NCBI GenBank assembly: GCA_944323755.1
Contig: CALUTR010000005.1
Span: 52,296 to 116,295, forward strand
Origin: an uncultured Helicobacteraceae bacterium
GTDB lineage: Bacteria; Campylobacterota; Campylobacteria; Campylobacterales; Helicobacteraceae
Length of the DNA stretch: 64,000 nt
Reading direction: 5' to 3'
The notes under the pieces are model-generated. The model ran no database searches and had not been told where the DNA came from. It worked only from the letters and a program-made list of their open reading frames with translations. Shown in pieces: positions 9,219-19,105 of this stretch. The position numbers were made by a program, and so were the translations under genes. Position 1 is the first letter of the stretch. The number at the start of each line of letters is the position of its first letter.

Positions 9219-10874
9219 TCAATCCTTATCATATGGAATCAATATATTACACGAATTATTTATTTCATCTAGAATCTTATACCCACTTGGCAAGCTATCT
9301 TTTTTAAACTCACAATCAATAATCATAGGCTTATTTTCATTGATATATTTATTAAATTCATTATTGATTTCTGGGAAAATCATCTCCCTATTAAACACAC
9401 CATAATAATAAGGAAATTTATGTGCGATATCAACCTCTGGACCACTAAATAACAAAAACAAATAATTATTGATATTAATCAACTCGCCATTAAATATAAT
9501 TTTTGTATTTGGATTCTTAGTGTAATAATCCTCAATGCTTGATAATAATGAATGAATATGTAATGCATAATCATCTTTAAAAACCATATTTTTATATGGT
9601 GAATTATCTGGCATTTTTTGATAACTATCTTTTACCTGAAACATATTTACATAATTTATCTCAACCTTATTTACAAATTGCACAATTTTAGAATGATGAA
9701 TAAGCAAAAACACCAATGCTATCGCTATAAATGAAATAAACTTAATATTTTTATGATAAAAGCATAATCTTAAAGATTCTACAAACAACCATATACCAAC
9801 ACCAAATTGCACTCTCATTCTAGCATCTTCATTAATTGGGTAATTAAAAATAATAGTGGATAAAACAATCAATGAAGCAATAAATCTTATGCTATCTTCT
9901 TTTGTTATAGTAGATTCCTCTCCATAGCCTTTTTTAAATGGCTGATACAAGAAATACAAACAAGGGAGAATTACAATAAACCAATATGACAAAAACTTCA
10001 TAGAATACCCATGCCAATCCATACCATCTGCAGTGTAATTAAACAATGAATTTGCAACACTTGAAATACTATTTTCATACCCAATGGCAGGCTGTGCCAT
10101 ATCTACAAGCTCACCAAAACTAGTATATAAAATCTCAAGCCCCAAAAAGCCATTTTTAATAACAACAAAAACAAGAAATAGAAAATTAGATATCAAAAAT
10201 GTATAAACAATACAAGAGAGCATCATTTTATATTCAAGTAATTTTAATTGCTTAGTATAAAACAAAATTACAGGCAATAATAAAAAACAAAAGCTAATCA
10301 CCAAGCCTTGTTGCCTCATATATGGTAATAAAAAAGCAATAATCCCAACGATAATAAGACTTGTTTTTTTAACAAAAGTTTTAGATGAGCTAAAATAAAG
10401 TGCAAAATAATAGATTCCAATAGCTACAAATAACATAATAACATCATTAAACCATGGATTGTCCTTTCCACTATGACTAAGTAATATAGTCAAAACGGCT
10501 AATTTCGCAAACATACTTGGCATAACAAGCCTTGCACATTTATAAATGAAAATCATTGTTATAAATACAATCACTCCATCGCTTATCCCAAGACTAACCT
10601 GACTAATACCAAGAAATTTAAAAAAAATACCAATAACAAGTGGAATAAAAACAGAATGAGGTGAATAAAAATCTATACCAGGAAATATTCCATTTGCTGC
10701 CATTCCACCTAAAAATGAAAAAAATGCTAAATGATGATCGTGATTATCCTCATATGCAAAAATACTACCAGCAGCATAAAAATTAATCAAAACGACACAA
10801 AAAACAATAATCCAAAAAATTGTATTTACTACAATACTTAAAATATTTTTTTTATAATTTTTTGATTTCAACAT
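9219..10874 (-). CDS. Multi-span membrane protein, probable GT-C type glycosyltransferase
   Basis: I do not recognise an exact family. The protein (551 residues from the ATG at 10874; a TTG five codons earlier is an alternative) has about ten or more hydrophobic spans and a soluble C-terminal ~130 residues. The first periplasmic loop contains EDNHDHH, then [18 protein letters not shown], the acidic-loop pattern of GT-C (PMT/ArnT-like) enzymes that use polyprenyl-phosphate sugars. A later DNPWFND segment also fits. It ends two bases before glyQ. It may modify lipid A, O-chain or proteins from the periplasmic side; this is inference from topology. Confidence 0.7.
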   Translation of the reverse strand: MLKSKNYKKNILSIVVNTIFWIIVFCVVLINFYAAGSIFAYEDNHDHHLAFFSFLGGMAANGIFPGIDFYSPHSVFIPLVIGIFFKFLGISQVSLGISDGVIVFITMIFIYKCARLVMPSMFAKLAVLTILLSHSGKDNPWFNDVIMLFVAIGIYYFALYFSSSKTFVKKTSLIIVGIIAFLLPYMRQQGLVISFCFLLLPVILFYTKQLKLLEYKMMLSCIVYTFLISNFLFLVFVVIKNGFLGLEILYTSFGELVDMAQPAIGYENSISSVANSLFNYTADGMDWHGYSMKFLSYWFIVILPCLYFLYQPFKKGYGEESTITKEDSIRFIASLIVLSTIIFNYPINEDARMRVQFGVGIWLFVESLRLCFYHKNIKFISFIAIALVFLLIHHSKIVQFVNKVEINYVNMFQVKDSYQKMPDNSPYKNMVFKDDYALHIHSLLSSIEDYYTKNPNTKIIFNGELININNYLFLLFSGPEVDIAHKFPYYYGVFNREMIFPEINNEFNKYINENKPMIIDCEFKKDSLPSGYKILDEINNSCNILIPYDKD

Positions 10875-10926
10875 CTGAAATAAGTCCAAATCTACACTCT
10901 CAAACCTTAGAATAAATGAAATGTTT

Positions 10927-10932
10927 ATTGTA
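10927..10932 (-). promoter_or_regulatory. Possible -10 element for the GT-C-like gene operon
   Basis: TACAAT on the minus strand, about 50 bases upstream of the ATG, in an AT-rich stretch. Helicobacter sigma-80 promoters often lack a clear -35, so this is a weak call. Confidence 0.3.
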
Positions 10933-11018
10933 GCTAAAAAGCGCTATATTATGAATTTTAAGATATTTTAAAATGATATTTAAGTAGATTTTATCATCAT
11001 ATTAGTAAAAGGAAAAAA

Positions 11019-11543
11019 ATGAATATTTTAGAATTTAATGGAAAGATTCCAAATATACACAATAGTGTAAAAATTTTCCAAAATGTAAATATTATAGGCG
11101 ATGTAAGAATTGGGGAAGATTCTAGTGTATGGTTTGGCAGTATTATACGAGGTGATCTAAACAAAATTACTATTGGCGAGAGGACAAACATACAAGATCT
11201 AGTAATCATTCACGCATATCAACCAGATAATGGGATCTTCCCAAATGGGCTTGAAGTAAATATTGGAAATGATGTAACAATAGGACATAGAGTTACAATA
11301 CACGCATGTAAAATAGGAAATCGATGCTTAATTGGAATGGGCTCTATAATACTTGATAATGTTGAGGTTGGAGATGATTGTTTTATTACCGCAGGAAGCC
11401 TGCTACCAAAAAACAAAAAATACCCACCAATGTCGCTTATATCTGGGAATCCTGCAAAAGTTGTAAGACCTCTTAGAGATGAAGAGATTATAAATATAAA
11501 AAAAGAAGCCGAACTATATATAAATCTAAAAAATAAATATTAA
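11019..11543 (+). CDS. Gamma-carbonic anhydrase-like hexapeptide-repeat protein
   Basis: The 174-residue protein is a left-handed beta-helix protein: repeated hexapeptides ([IV]G-x4) run from residue ~20 to 140 and the YrdA/CaiE-type metal histidines appear in VIIHAYQ and GHRVTIHACKIG. Proteins of this class are trimers with zinc between subunits; some are carbonic anhydrases, others have unknown substrates. It has its own AAAGGAAAAAA ribosome site and stands alone between a leftward operon and the convergent lactate permease gene. Confidence 0.88.
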   Translation: MNILEFNGKIPNIHNSVKIFQNVNIIGDVRIGEDSSVWFGSIIRGDLNKITIGERTNIQDLVIIHAYQPDNGIFPNGLEVNIGNDVTIGHRVTIHACKIGNRCLIGMGSIILDNVEVGDDCFITAGSLLPKNKKYPPMSLISGNPAKVVRPLRDEEIINIKKEAELYINLKNKY

Positions 11544-11553
11544 ATTAATGCAA

Positions 11554-11579
11554 GATTCTAGGTTTTAAACCCTAGAATC
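11554..11579. terminator. Bidirectional hairpin between convergent genes
   Basis: GATTCTAGG at 11554-11562 pairs perfectly with CCTAGAATC at 11571-11579, and the loop can extend the stem by A/T pairs. It lies between the 3' ends of the hexapeptide protein gene and lctP. There is no long U-run, so termination could be weak or Rho-assisted. Confidence 0.6.
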
Positions 11580-11587
11580 CTATCTAT

Positions 11588-13237
11588 TTATGGCACCAAC
11601 CAAGGTATCCAAAATGCAATTGCATAGGTAAAGATCCCTATACCAATTACAAATATAATAGAATACTTCACTGTATAGCGGAAGAGTTCAGATTCTCTAC
11701 CTACTAATCCCACTGCCGCACAAGCAATAGCAATACTTTGAGGGCTTATCATTTTACCAACGACACCACCAACAGAGTTAGCTGCTAAAAATAATACTTC
11801 TGGAACGCCAAGTTGTCTTGCAGTTAGTTGTTGGAGTGTTCCAAAAAGTAGATTTGAGCTTGTATCACTACCAGTTAAAAATACTCCAATCCAACCAACA
11901 ATTGGTGAGAAAAACGCGAAAGCATTTCCAGTTTGAGCAAGGGCTAGTGCAAGAGTAGCTGACATACCACTATAGTTTGAAATAAAGGCAAATCCAACCA
12001 CAAGCGCAATAGTTAAAATAGCAAACTTCATTTCATTTAAAGTCTCGCCAAAAGTCTGTATTGCTGTGCCAACCTTAACCTTTAACATAAACATAGTAAT
12101 AAGTGCAACAAGTAAAATTGAAGTACCAGTAGTATTTATAAGAGAAAACTCAAATACAGATTTTACAGGCACTTGTCCTTTTTCTACAGGTACAACAGGT
12201 GCTACTTGCATAATCTCTGCAAGACTTTGGAAATTAAAATTAAACACAGAAAATGCCATAACACCTTCTGGAGCAAATAAAGATTTAAACCAACCTTGTG
12301 TCCAAATTATAATTACTACAATAAGTAAAACAAACGGCATCCAAGCTAGAACAATATCTTTAGTGCTATATTTTTTTGCCTCTATTGTAGCCTTACCACC
12401 TATAGATTCATCAAATGTAAATATATGTTTAGGCTGCCAAAAGCGTAAAAACACTGCAACACAAATAATTGACACTACTGCTGAAGCGATATCTGGAAGC
12501 TCTGGTCCAAGATGTGTAGCTGTAATAAACTGCACGATAGCAAAACTTCCTCCTGCTACAAGCGCCACAGGCCAAGTTTCTTTTACACCTTTAAAACCAT
12601 TCATCAAAAATATAAGGAAAAAGGGAATAAAAAGTGATAGTGGTGGGAGCATATGTCCTGCCATAGCTGAAATTTCAATTGCTGGGACATTTACAGCACC
12701 TGCCATAGCTATAATTGGTATCCCAACCGCACCAAAAGCTACAGGAGCAGTGTTAGCAATCATACAAAGCCCTGCTGCATAAAGTGGCCTAAGTCCCAAT
12801 CCAACAAGTAAAGCTGCAGTAATAGCCACCGGTCCACCAAAACCAATCGCACCCTCTAAAAATGCACCAAAACAAAATCCAATTAAGATAACTTGGATTC
12901 TCTGATCGGGCGTGATAGCAATAATAGATTCTCTCAAAATATCAAAATACCCAGATTTTAGCGTGAGCTTGTAGAGGAAAATTGCAGCGATGATAATCCA
13001 CGCAATTGGCCACATACCATACAATGCACCATATAAAAAACTATAAAGCATTTTATCAATAGGCATACCAAATACACTAACTGCCAAAATAGCTGCCACA
13101 ACAATAGTCAAAAACCCTGCAGTATGACCCTTTGTCTTAAACACTACAAGAGATAGAAAAAATACCACTATTGGTATAAATGCCATAAATGCACTTAGCC
13201 AAATATTGCCAAGCGGATCATAATTTTGAATAAACAT
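11588..13237 (-). CDS. lctP: L-lactate permease
   Basis: LctP/LldP family proton symporter for lactate in the inner membrane. The ~550 residues form about 12-14 hydrophobic spans with the family segments FGAFLEGAIGFGGPVAI, LTGSDTSSNLLFG and NSVGGVVGKMISPQS. The true start is the ATG at 13237, six codon-bases inside a TTG-led extension, because AAGGAG is seven bases before it. H. pylori carries two such permeases near bcp; here there is one copy and bcp is the divergent neighbour. Confidence 0.96.
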   Translation of the reverse strand: MFIQNYDPLGNIWLSAFMAFIPIVVFFLSLVVFKTKGHTAGFLTIVVAAILAVSVFGMPIDKMLYSFLYGALYGMWPIAWIIIAAIFLYKLTLKSGYFDILRESIIAITPDQRIQVILIGFCFGAFLEGAIGFGGPVAITAALLVGLGLRPLYAAGLCMIANTAPVAFGAVGIPIIAMAGAVNVPAIEISAMAGHMLPPLSLFIPFFLIFLMNGFKGVKETWPVALVAGGSFAIVQFITATHLGPELPDIASAVVSIICVAVFLRFWQPKHIFTFDESIGGKATIEAKKYSTKDIVLAWMPFVLLIVVIIIWTQGWFKSLFAPEGVMAFSVFNFNFQSLAEIMQVAPVVPVEKGQVPVKSVFEFSLINTTGTSILLVALITMFMLKVKVGTAIQTFGETLNEMKFAILTIALVVGFAFISNYSGMSATLALALAQTGNAFAFFSPIVGWIGVFLTGSDTSSNLLFGTLQQLTARQLGVPEVLFLAANSVGGVVGKMISPQSIAIACAAVGLVGRESELFRYTVKYSIIFVIGIGIFTYAIAFWIPWLVP

Positions 13238-13277
13238 AAACAATCTCCTTTAAAAACACTACTTTAATTTTAGAATA

Positions 13278-13290
13278 GAATCAATGATTC
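13278..13290. promoter_or_regulatory. Palindrome in the lctP leader, possible operator
   Basis: GAATCAATGATTC is a 6+6 inverted repeat with a one-base centre. It sits between the proposed lctP -10 box and the ribosome site, where a bound repressor could block transcription. No regulator gene is adjacent. Confidence 0.3.
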
Positions 13291-13310
13291 TCAAACCAAA
13301 ATAAAGTAAC

Positions 13311-13316
13311 ATTATA
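13311..13316 (-). promoter_or_regulatory. -10 box (TATAAT) for lctP
   Basis: A perfect TATAAT on the minus strand 74 bases upstream of the lctP ATG. The implied start of transcription near 13304 gives a ~65-base leader containing the palindrome. Confidence 0.45.
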
Positions 13317-13413
13317 GCTATAAAACAAATATTCTTTATTCTTTATATTTTAAGAATAAAACAAAATTTAATTAATAATTCAAATTTCAAATATAATTTA
13401 AGGAGAATATATA

Positions 13414-13866
13414 ATGAAAGCTGGAGATAAAGCACCAAATTTCAATGCTAAAAATCAAGATAATCAAGATATATCACTAAATAGTTTTGGAGACAAAATT
13501 ATCATTTTATATTTTTATCCAAAAGATATGACAAAAGGATGCACGATGCAGGGCAAAGAATTTAGTGAGTTAAAAGAAGAATTTGAAAAATTAAATGCTG
13601 TTATTGTAGGGGTCAGTCCAGATAGCATAGAATCTCATAAAAAATTCATATGCAAAGAAAATCTAACACAAATGCTAATAAGCGATGGCGATAAATCTAT
13701 AGCAAATGCCTATGAAGTATGGGTAGAAAAAAGTATGTATGGAAGAAAATATATGGGTATACTTAGATCAACTTTTATCATACAAAATGGAATAATAAAA
13801 GAAGCGCTATATAATGTAAAATCAAGTGGTCATGCAAAAAAGATTCTAGAATTAATAAAGCAATAA
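13414..13866 (+). CDS. bcp: Thioredoxin-dependent peroxiredoxin, Bcp/PrxQ type
   Basis: Bcp reduces hydrogen peroxide and organic hydroperoxides. The 150-residue protein has FYPKDMTKGCTMQGKEF with the peroxidatic cysteine in KGCT and VGVSPDSIESHKKF downstream. The residue five positions after the peroxidatic Cys, which is the resolving Cys in E. coli Bcp, is not Cys here; H. pylori Bcp is the same, so it likely works as a 1-Cys enzyme or uses another thiol. It has a strong AAGGAG site and is followed after ten bases by the ThrE-type exporter genes. Confidence 0.93.
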   Translation: MKAGDKAPNFNAKNQDNQDISLNSFGDKIIILYFYPKDMTKGCTMQGKEFSELKEEFEKLNAVIVGVSPDSIESHKKFICKENLTQMLISDGDKSIANAYEVWVEKSMYGRKYMGILRSTFIIQNGIIKEALYNVKSSGHAKKILELIKQ

Positions 13867-13876
13867 TCAAAAATAT

Positions 13877-14653
13877 ATGGAAAATACAAATATCCAAGAA
13901 CTTACAGAATTCTTGATGGATTATACGATATCTATGCTATCTGTTGGTACCTACACATCTAGAGTTGTAAAATGCACAACTAGAATCGGAAAAGCATTTG
14001 GATATGAAGTCAATATCTCTATATTTTCAAAAAATATAACAATTAGCGTTTTTGCACAAGATGATTATTCGCTGCAAAGAACTTATGTAAGGAGATATAC
14101 AGAATCTCCTATAAATTTTAATGCTATATCTTTACTAAGTGCTCTTAGCTGGCACGCATACGATGAAAAAATTACGCTAACACAACTAAAAAAATTATAT
14201 GACAAAATTATCCACAAGAAACGATATAGCTACATTAATACATTGATATTGACTTGCTTTGCAAATGCTGCATTTTGTAGATTATTTGGTGGCGACTTAC
14301 AATCAATGCCAATTGTATTTATAGCTACTTTTATAGGGTTTAATATAAAAAAGATTCTAATGGTAATGAATGTTGATATTAGATTTATTTTTGTGATTTG
14401 TGCATTTATTGCTTCAATGATTGCATACATAGGAACTAGTATCATAACAAGCAAAACTCCCGATGTGGCAATAGGAACAAGTGTATTATTTTTGATACCA
14501 GGCGTATATCTAATAAACTCCGTAATAGACATACTAGATGGGCATTCACTCATTGGAATTTCAAGGGCTATAAGCACACTTATCATCATATCTTGTATTG
14601 CAATTGGGCTTTATATTACACTTAGCATTACTGGCATTAGAATGGAGTATTAA
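13877..14653 (+). CDS. ThrE-type exporter, large subunit (DUF1212, YjjP-like)
   Basis: This 258-residue protein matches the N-terminal half of ThrE exporters: a soluble N-terminal ~115 residues (LLSVGTYTSRV, GYEVNISIFSKNI) followed by four or five membrane spans with FIATFIGFNIKK and IPGVYLINSVIDILDGH. Split two-gene forms (YjjP/YjjB in E. coli) export organic acids or threonine/serine. The stop codon overlaps the ATG of the next gene by one base (TAATG), so the two halves are made together. Substrate is not determined. Confidence 0.88.
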   Translation: MENTNIQELTEFLMDYTISMLSVGTYTSRVVKCTTRIGKAFGYEVNISIFSKNITISVFAQDDYSLQRTYVRRYTESPINFNAISLLSALSWHAYDEKITLTQLKKLYDKIIHKKRYSYINTLILTCFANAAFCRLFGGDLQSMPIVFIATFIGFNIKKILMVMNVDIRFIFVICAFIASMIAYIGTSIITSKTPDVAIGTSVLFLIPGVYLINSVIDILDGHSLIGISRAISTLIIISCIAIGLYITLSITGIRMEY

Positions 14654-15171
14654 TGGAAATCTTAATATCTGCATTAATTGATGGCGCATTTGCTGCGATA
14701 GCTGGGTTTGGTTTTGCCTTTGCGTGTAATCCACCAATAAAAGCACTATTCCTATCTGCATTACTTGCTGCGATAGCACACGGAAGCAGATTCTACCTTT
14801 TGCATTTTATTGGAATTGCAAGTGCCACTTTCATTGCTGCATTTTTTATTGGATTACTTGGATTGATATTTGCAAAAAAAGTAAAATGCCCTATGGAAAT
14901 CATCGCATTCCCTGCATTGCTACCTATGATACCTGGAATGTATGCATATAGAACCATTCTATCCATTGCATCATTTGCAAATGAAAATGAATTAGAAAAT
15001 CAATACAAATTGCTAATAGAGATCACAAATAATCTTATGACAACCATTTCTGTGGCATTTGCACTCGCTGTTGGAATCTCAATCACACTTATAATATTTT
15101 ATGAACAAAGCTTGATGATGACAAGAAGAAGCTTTAAAGGAGATAGACTAAAATCTAAAGTCTATCATTAA
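14653..15171 (+). CDS. ThrE-type exporter, small subunit (DUF3815, YjjB-like)
   Basis: This is the membrane C-terminal half of the split ThrE exporter: 172 residues with five hydrophobic spans and the motif FPALLPMIPGMYAYRTI shared by YjjB proteins. It starts within the stop codon of its partner. Its 3' end overlaps the convergent diguanylate cyclase gene by 17 bases. Confidence 0.88.
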   Translation: MEILISALIDGAFAAIAGFGFAFACNPPIKALFLSALLAAIAHGSRFYLLHFIGIASATFIAAFFIGLLGLIFAKKVKCPMEIIAFPALLPMIPGMYAYRTILSIASFANENELENQYKLLIEITNNLMTTISVAFALAVGISITLIIFYEQSLMMTRRSFKGDRLKSKVYH

Positions 15172-17143
15172 GCTTTAAGCTCTCTAGAAATGCTCTTTCA
15201 TCATCATCTTCTTCATTTGCATTTGAAGTAGAACTAGCATTGCTATTTTGAGATGTATTTTGTAGCGAATTATCTTGTTTATTTTTTTGTGCTTCTTTTG
15301 CTTTGAGTTCAGGGCTGTATTTAATAACCCTATTTCTACCTTTCTCCTTTGCTTCATATAATGCCAAATCTGCTTGATTGATGCATTCCCAAATATCTTT
15401 TGAAAAATCCGGCATAACAGAAACACCAATGCTAACAGATTTATTAAAATTAATCTCTATTAGGCTACATTTATCATCTGAAGCACAGAATCCACAAGTT
15501 TTTGCAACAATAAACATTGTTCTAATCTTCTCTGCGACAACTTGTGCAGATTTCATATCACAACCCTCTAAAATCACTACAAACTCTTCACCACCATATC
15601 TAAATAGCTTGTCATTAGCGCGAATTGCCTTTCTTATGGTATCTGTCAATAAACAAATTGCACTATCACCAACAGCATGACCATATGTATCATTTACTTT
15701 TTTGAAATGATCAATATCAAGCATCAAAACCCCAAAACTTATGTGCTGCTTTAATTTGCCTTCTATACTTAATGCATACTTTTCTAAATATAGCCTATTA
15801 TAAGCCTTGGTTAAAGGATCTGTATATGATGATTCTTCTATACTTTTGACAAGTATATTATTCTTGATGATTGGTCTTGCCTCGCGAATATAATTATAAA
15901 TTCTAATAATAGAATTCTCTTTTTCAATCAAATCTTTTTTAGAATTTAAAACAATGGAGTAATAAAACATAATATCATCAGAAATATAAATCTTTAAATC
16001 TATAACATTGAGTTGATCAACCGATGTAGAAATAAATACACAACCTTTATCGTCATTAAAAATAATATTTGGATTCTCTGCTTCAAGGCGTTTTTCTATA
16101 CTTCTTACATCGCCAACTACGATTTTACTTTCATTATTATCTTCGATTCTGCAGCCACTTACGATATTACCATCAACAATTTCTGCAAAAATCAAATATT
16201 TATATTTAATATATCTAGATATTACATTTTGTATTTCTCTACAAACTTCAGTATTTTTCCTAGCAGCCTCTATTTTATTTTTAAATAAAAATAAATTTGT
16301 AATTTCTGCTATTAATTCTGTGATTCTAAGCAATGGATTCTTGCTGTATGAACTCTTTTTATAAATAAAGATAGAAGCGATTTTAACATCAATTGAAGTA
16401 ATACTTTTATCCAATACTTCTAGTAATTGATTGGACAATTTCGTAGCATCACTAAAGATTCCAACGCCGTGCTTTTTGATTCTAATTGTAAAATCACCAC
16501 CTATAGCACCTTGTATTGCGTTTTTTAGGCTAAATACCAATTTTGTGAATGAATTAATACTAGATAGCATAATAAACATAAATACCAATGATGCGACAAC
16601 AATGATTGATAATAATTCAATTTTCATAGAATCATATATCGCAAACATAGTATCATTAAAGATAAACGAAGCATTCACAGAGCCCGCTATATCACCAGCT
16701 TTCAAACCACTATGACAAGACAAACACGATTGTGATGCGATAACTGGAACAGAGATTCTAAATAAATTTTGATTTGTATTATGGATTTTTGTAATAGATG
16801 CTTCATTTGATTTTGTTAGATTTGCTTTTCTCTCTATCACATCTTTAAGAGATGCTCTTGGCTTACCCAATCCATCACTTATCACATCACTTCTACTAAA
16901 CCAAAAATCCTTAAAACCAGATTGAGTCTTTAATGAATCAAATGCAATAGTATGATGAGCTGGGGCATTGTGCATTATATTTGTATTTGAAAAAACAATA
17001 TTTGCCACACTTGATAATTCAGAAGAAAGTATAGAGGCAGCTTGATTTTTCACATAAATATCTATTTTATAAATCAAAAAATAACTAAATGAACCAAGCA
17101 ATATAGCAGCTAACAAAAAAATCTTTAATCGAGTAAAAAACAT
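15155..17143 (-). CDS. Membrane diguanylate cyclase with a periplasmic CxxCH (c-heme-like) sensor
   Basis: The 662-residue protein has a transmembrane helix at ~7-25, a periplasmic domain of the Tll0287/DUF3365 type with Cys140-x2-Cys143-His144 (a c-type heme attachment motif), a second helix at ~176-196, a HAMP-like linker, a middle region of unknown fold and a GGDEF domain with GGEEF at 517-521. The RAND sequence at 508-511 is a product-inhibition I-site, so feedback by cyclic di-GMP is expected. The GGDEF domain carries an unusual Cys cluster (550, 553, 559). The tail is Asn/Ser-rich and acidic. It may sense redox state or a small ligand through heme and adjust cyclic di-GMP. Confidence 0.88.
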   Translation of the reverse strand: MFFTRLKIFLLAAILLGSFSYFLIYKIDIYVKNQAASILSSELSSVANIVFSNTNIMHNAPAHHTIAFDSLKTQSGFKDFWFSRSDVISDGLGKPRASLKDVIERKANLTKSNEASITKIHNTNQNLFRISVPVIASQSCLSCHSGLKAGDIAGSVNASFIFNDTMFAIYDSMKIELLSIIVVASLVFMFIMLSSINSFTKLVFSLKNAIQGAIGGDFTIRIKKHGVGIFSDATKLSNQLLEVLDKSITSIDVKIASIFIYKKSSYSKNPLLRITELIAEITNLFLFKNKIEAARKNTEVCREIQNVISRYIKYKYLIFAEIVDGNIVSGCRIEDNNESKIVVGDVRSIEKRLEAENPNIIFNDDKGCVFISTSVDQLNVIDLKIYISDDIMFYYSIVLNSKKDLIEKENSIIRIYNYIREARPIIKNNILVKSIEESSYTDPLTKAYNRLYLEKYALSIEGKLKQHISFGVLMLDIDHFKKVNDTYGHAVGDSAICLLTDTIRKAIRANDKLFRYGGEEFVVILEGCDMKSAQVVAEKIRTMFIVAKTCGFCASDDKCSLIEINFNKSVSIGVSVMPDFSKDIWECINQADLALYEAKEKGRNRVIKYSPELKAKEAQKNKQDNSLQNTSQNSNASSTSNANEEDDDERAFLESLKLNDRL

Positions 17144-17152
17144 ATATAAACC

Positions 17153-18937
17153 TTATTCAACAGTTACACTTTTTGCCAAATTCCTAGGCATATCAACATC
17201 ATTACCAAGCCTTATTGCAATTTCTAATGCAAGAAGTTGCAAAACAATCATCATAGCAAAAAATTCTTCCATATAGCTATCAAATTTATCAATAAGCACT
17301 ATATCATCAGCAACATCATTATATTCCTGTGCCACGATACAAATAGTTGCATCTCTTGCACTAAGCTCTTGGGTATTGTTTTTAATTTTATCATATAGCA
17401 AATGTTTTGGCATCAAACTAACACAAAATAACTCACTATCAGCCAATGCTATTGGTCCGTGCTTCATCTCACCACCAGGATACCCTTCTGCGTGCAAGTA
17501 ACTAATCTCTTTTAATTTCAATGCACCTTCTAATGCCAATGGATAGAATATATCCCTTCCAATGAAGAAAAACCCATGTCCATGCAAATACCGCTTAGAT
17601 AGTTTTTTTAATTTATCGTGTATATAAGAATTCACCTTAACAGCTTCAAGCGAAGATTTTATGCTAGCTATTTGAGCTTTGATTTGGGTTTTTGAAATAA
17701 GATTTTTACGCTGTGATATGTAGATTCCAAGTATCCAAAGAAGCATTACCTGTGATGAAAAAGCTTTAGTAGATGCAACACCCTTTTCTATACCTGCCCT
17801 AGTTAGTAAAGAATACTTTGCCTCCCTTACAATTGAGCTATTATCCACATTGCATATCGCTAGTGTTTTTAGATTATTTTTATTTGCTAATTTCAAAGCC
17901 TCTAGCGTATCTGCTGTTTCTCCACTTTGAGATATAACAATAAATAGGGAATCTTTTTCCATTATTGGTTCAGCATATCTAAATTCACTTGCAATCACAA
18001 CATCAGTTTTGATTTTTGCTTCTCGTTCAAATAAATATTTCGCACTAAGCCCCGCATTATAACTCGTGCCACAAGCACAAATCAAGATTCTATTGACCCC
18101 ATTTACAAAATCATCTGGAAGCTCTAAATTCACATTATTATCTAAGATTCTACCGCGTATAGTATCTTGAAGTATTTTATGCTGTTCATATATTTCTTTT
18201 TCCATAAAATATCGATAGCCATCTTTTTGTGAAGACATTTTTTCACCACTCATAGGTTGGATATTTGTCAAATCATTAAATGAATCAATATCCATAACGC
18301 CAATATCACCATCTTCTAAATAACACACTCTGTCAATAAGACCAATAAGCGGAGTTGATGAGCTTGCAAAATAGATTTCATCTTTACTTGCACCAACTAA
18401 TAATGGCGAACCATTTTTTGCATAAAATATTTTATCTGGTGCACTCTTTGTAATAAGTAAAATTGCATACGAACCAATTAAGCTATTTATAGTATTTTTA
18501 AATGCTTCTAAGTAATTTGAACAAATATTTAGATTCTCTTCAAAAAGATGAATGATAACTTCAGTATCAGTTTGACTTAAAAATATTTTACCCTCACTCT
18601 CTAGCTTAGTTTTTATTTCTAAAAAATTCTCAATAATACCATTATGGACCACACTACTTGTTTCACCAAAATGAGGATGTGCATTAATCTCTGTGGCTTT
18701 GCCGTGAGTAGCCCATCTTGTATGGCCTATAGCTACACCAAAACCGCTAGATTTAAAGTCTTTGCATTTATTTTCAAGATTTATCAATTTTCCTGTGGTT
18801 TTAAATGTGGATAATACATCACTGCTAAGCACAGATATTCCTGCACTATCATACCCTCTATATTCAAGCTCTCTTAGACCACTAAGCATAACTTCTTTTT
18901 TTTCTTTATTACCTATATATCCAACTATACCACACAT
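17153..18937 (-). CDS. glmS: Glutamine--fructose-6-phosphate aminotransferase (isomerizing)
   Basis: GlmS makes glucosamine 6-phosphate for peptidoglycan and LPS. The 594-residue protein starts MCGIVGYIG, placing the catalytic Cys at residue 2 after Met removal, with the glutaminase domain to ~residue 220 (GHTRWATHG) and two SIS domains (CGTSYNAG, SQSGETADT, STKAFSSQ). The end DMPRNLAKSVTVE is the canonical C-terminus. No glmS ribozyme-like leader was recognised. The gene is divergent from pldA. Confidence 0.97.
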   Translation of the reverse strand: MCGIVGYIGNKEKKEVMLSGLRELEYRGYDSAGISVLSSDVLSTFKTTGKLINLENKCKDFKSSGFGVAIGHTRWATHGKATEINAHPHFGETSSVVHNGIIENFLEIKTKLESEGKIFLSQTDTEVIIHLFEENLNICSNYLEAFKNTINSLIGSYAILLITKSAPDKIFYAKNGSPLLVGASKDEIYFASSSTPLIGLIDRVCYLEDGDIGVMDIDSFNDLTNIQPMSGEKMSSQKDGYRYFMEKEIYEQHKILQDTIRGRILDNNVNLELPDDFVNGVNRILICACGTSYNAGLSAKYLFEREAKIKTDVVIASEFRYAEPIMEKDSLFIVISQSGETADTLEALKLANKNNLKTLAICNVDNSSIVREAKYSLLTRAGIEKGVASTKAFSSQVMLLWILGIYISQRKNLISKTQIKAQIASIKSSLEAVKVNSYIHDKLKKLSKRYLHGHGFFFIGRDIFYPLALEGALKLKEISYLHAEGYPGGEMKHGPIALADSELFCVSLMPKHLLYDKIKNNTQELSARDATICIVAQEYNDVADDIVLIDKFDSYMEEFFAMMIVLQLLALEIAIRLGNDVDMPRNLAKSVTVE

Positions 18938-19105
18938 TACAATTTCCTTTTAGCTAGTGATTGCATTAGTAATTGCTAATTTTGCGTATTTTATCCAAAA
19001 CAACATTAAAGGTTTTAAACAAAGTAATGATATTGCATCATTTAATTATTGTTGAATTAATAAAATATTATTATATTAAGAAAATATTTTCTAGGTATCA
19101 CCAAA

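Noticed and set aside
12066..12782. Long open frame opposite lctP
   Set aside because: It is a shadow of lctP: low-complexity composition (Thr, Ile, Ser, Pro), no ribosome site and no recognisable motif.
13392..13397. TATAAT just before the bcp ribosome site
   Set aside because: Transcription would begin within the Shine-Dalgarno sequence, leaving almost no leader; it is more likely just A/T-rich spacer.
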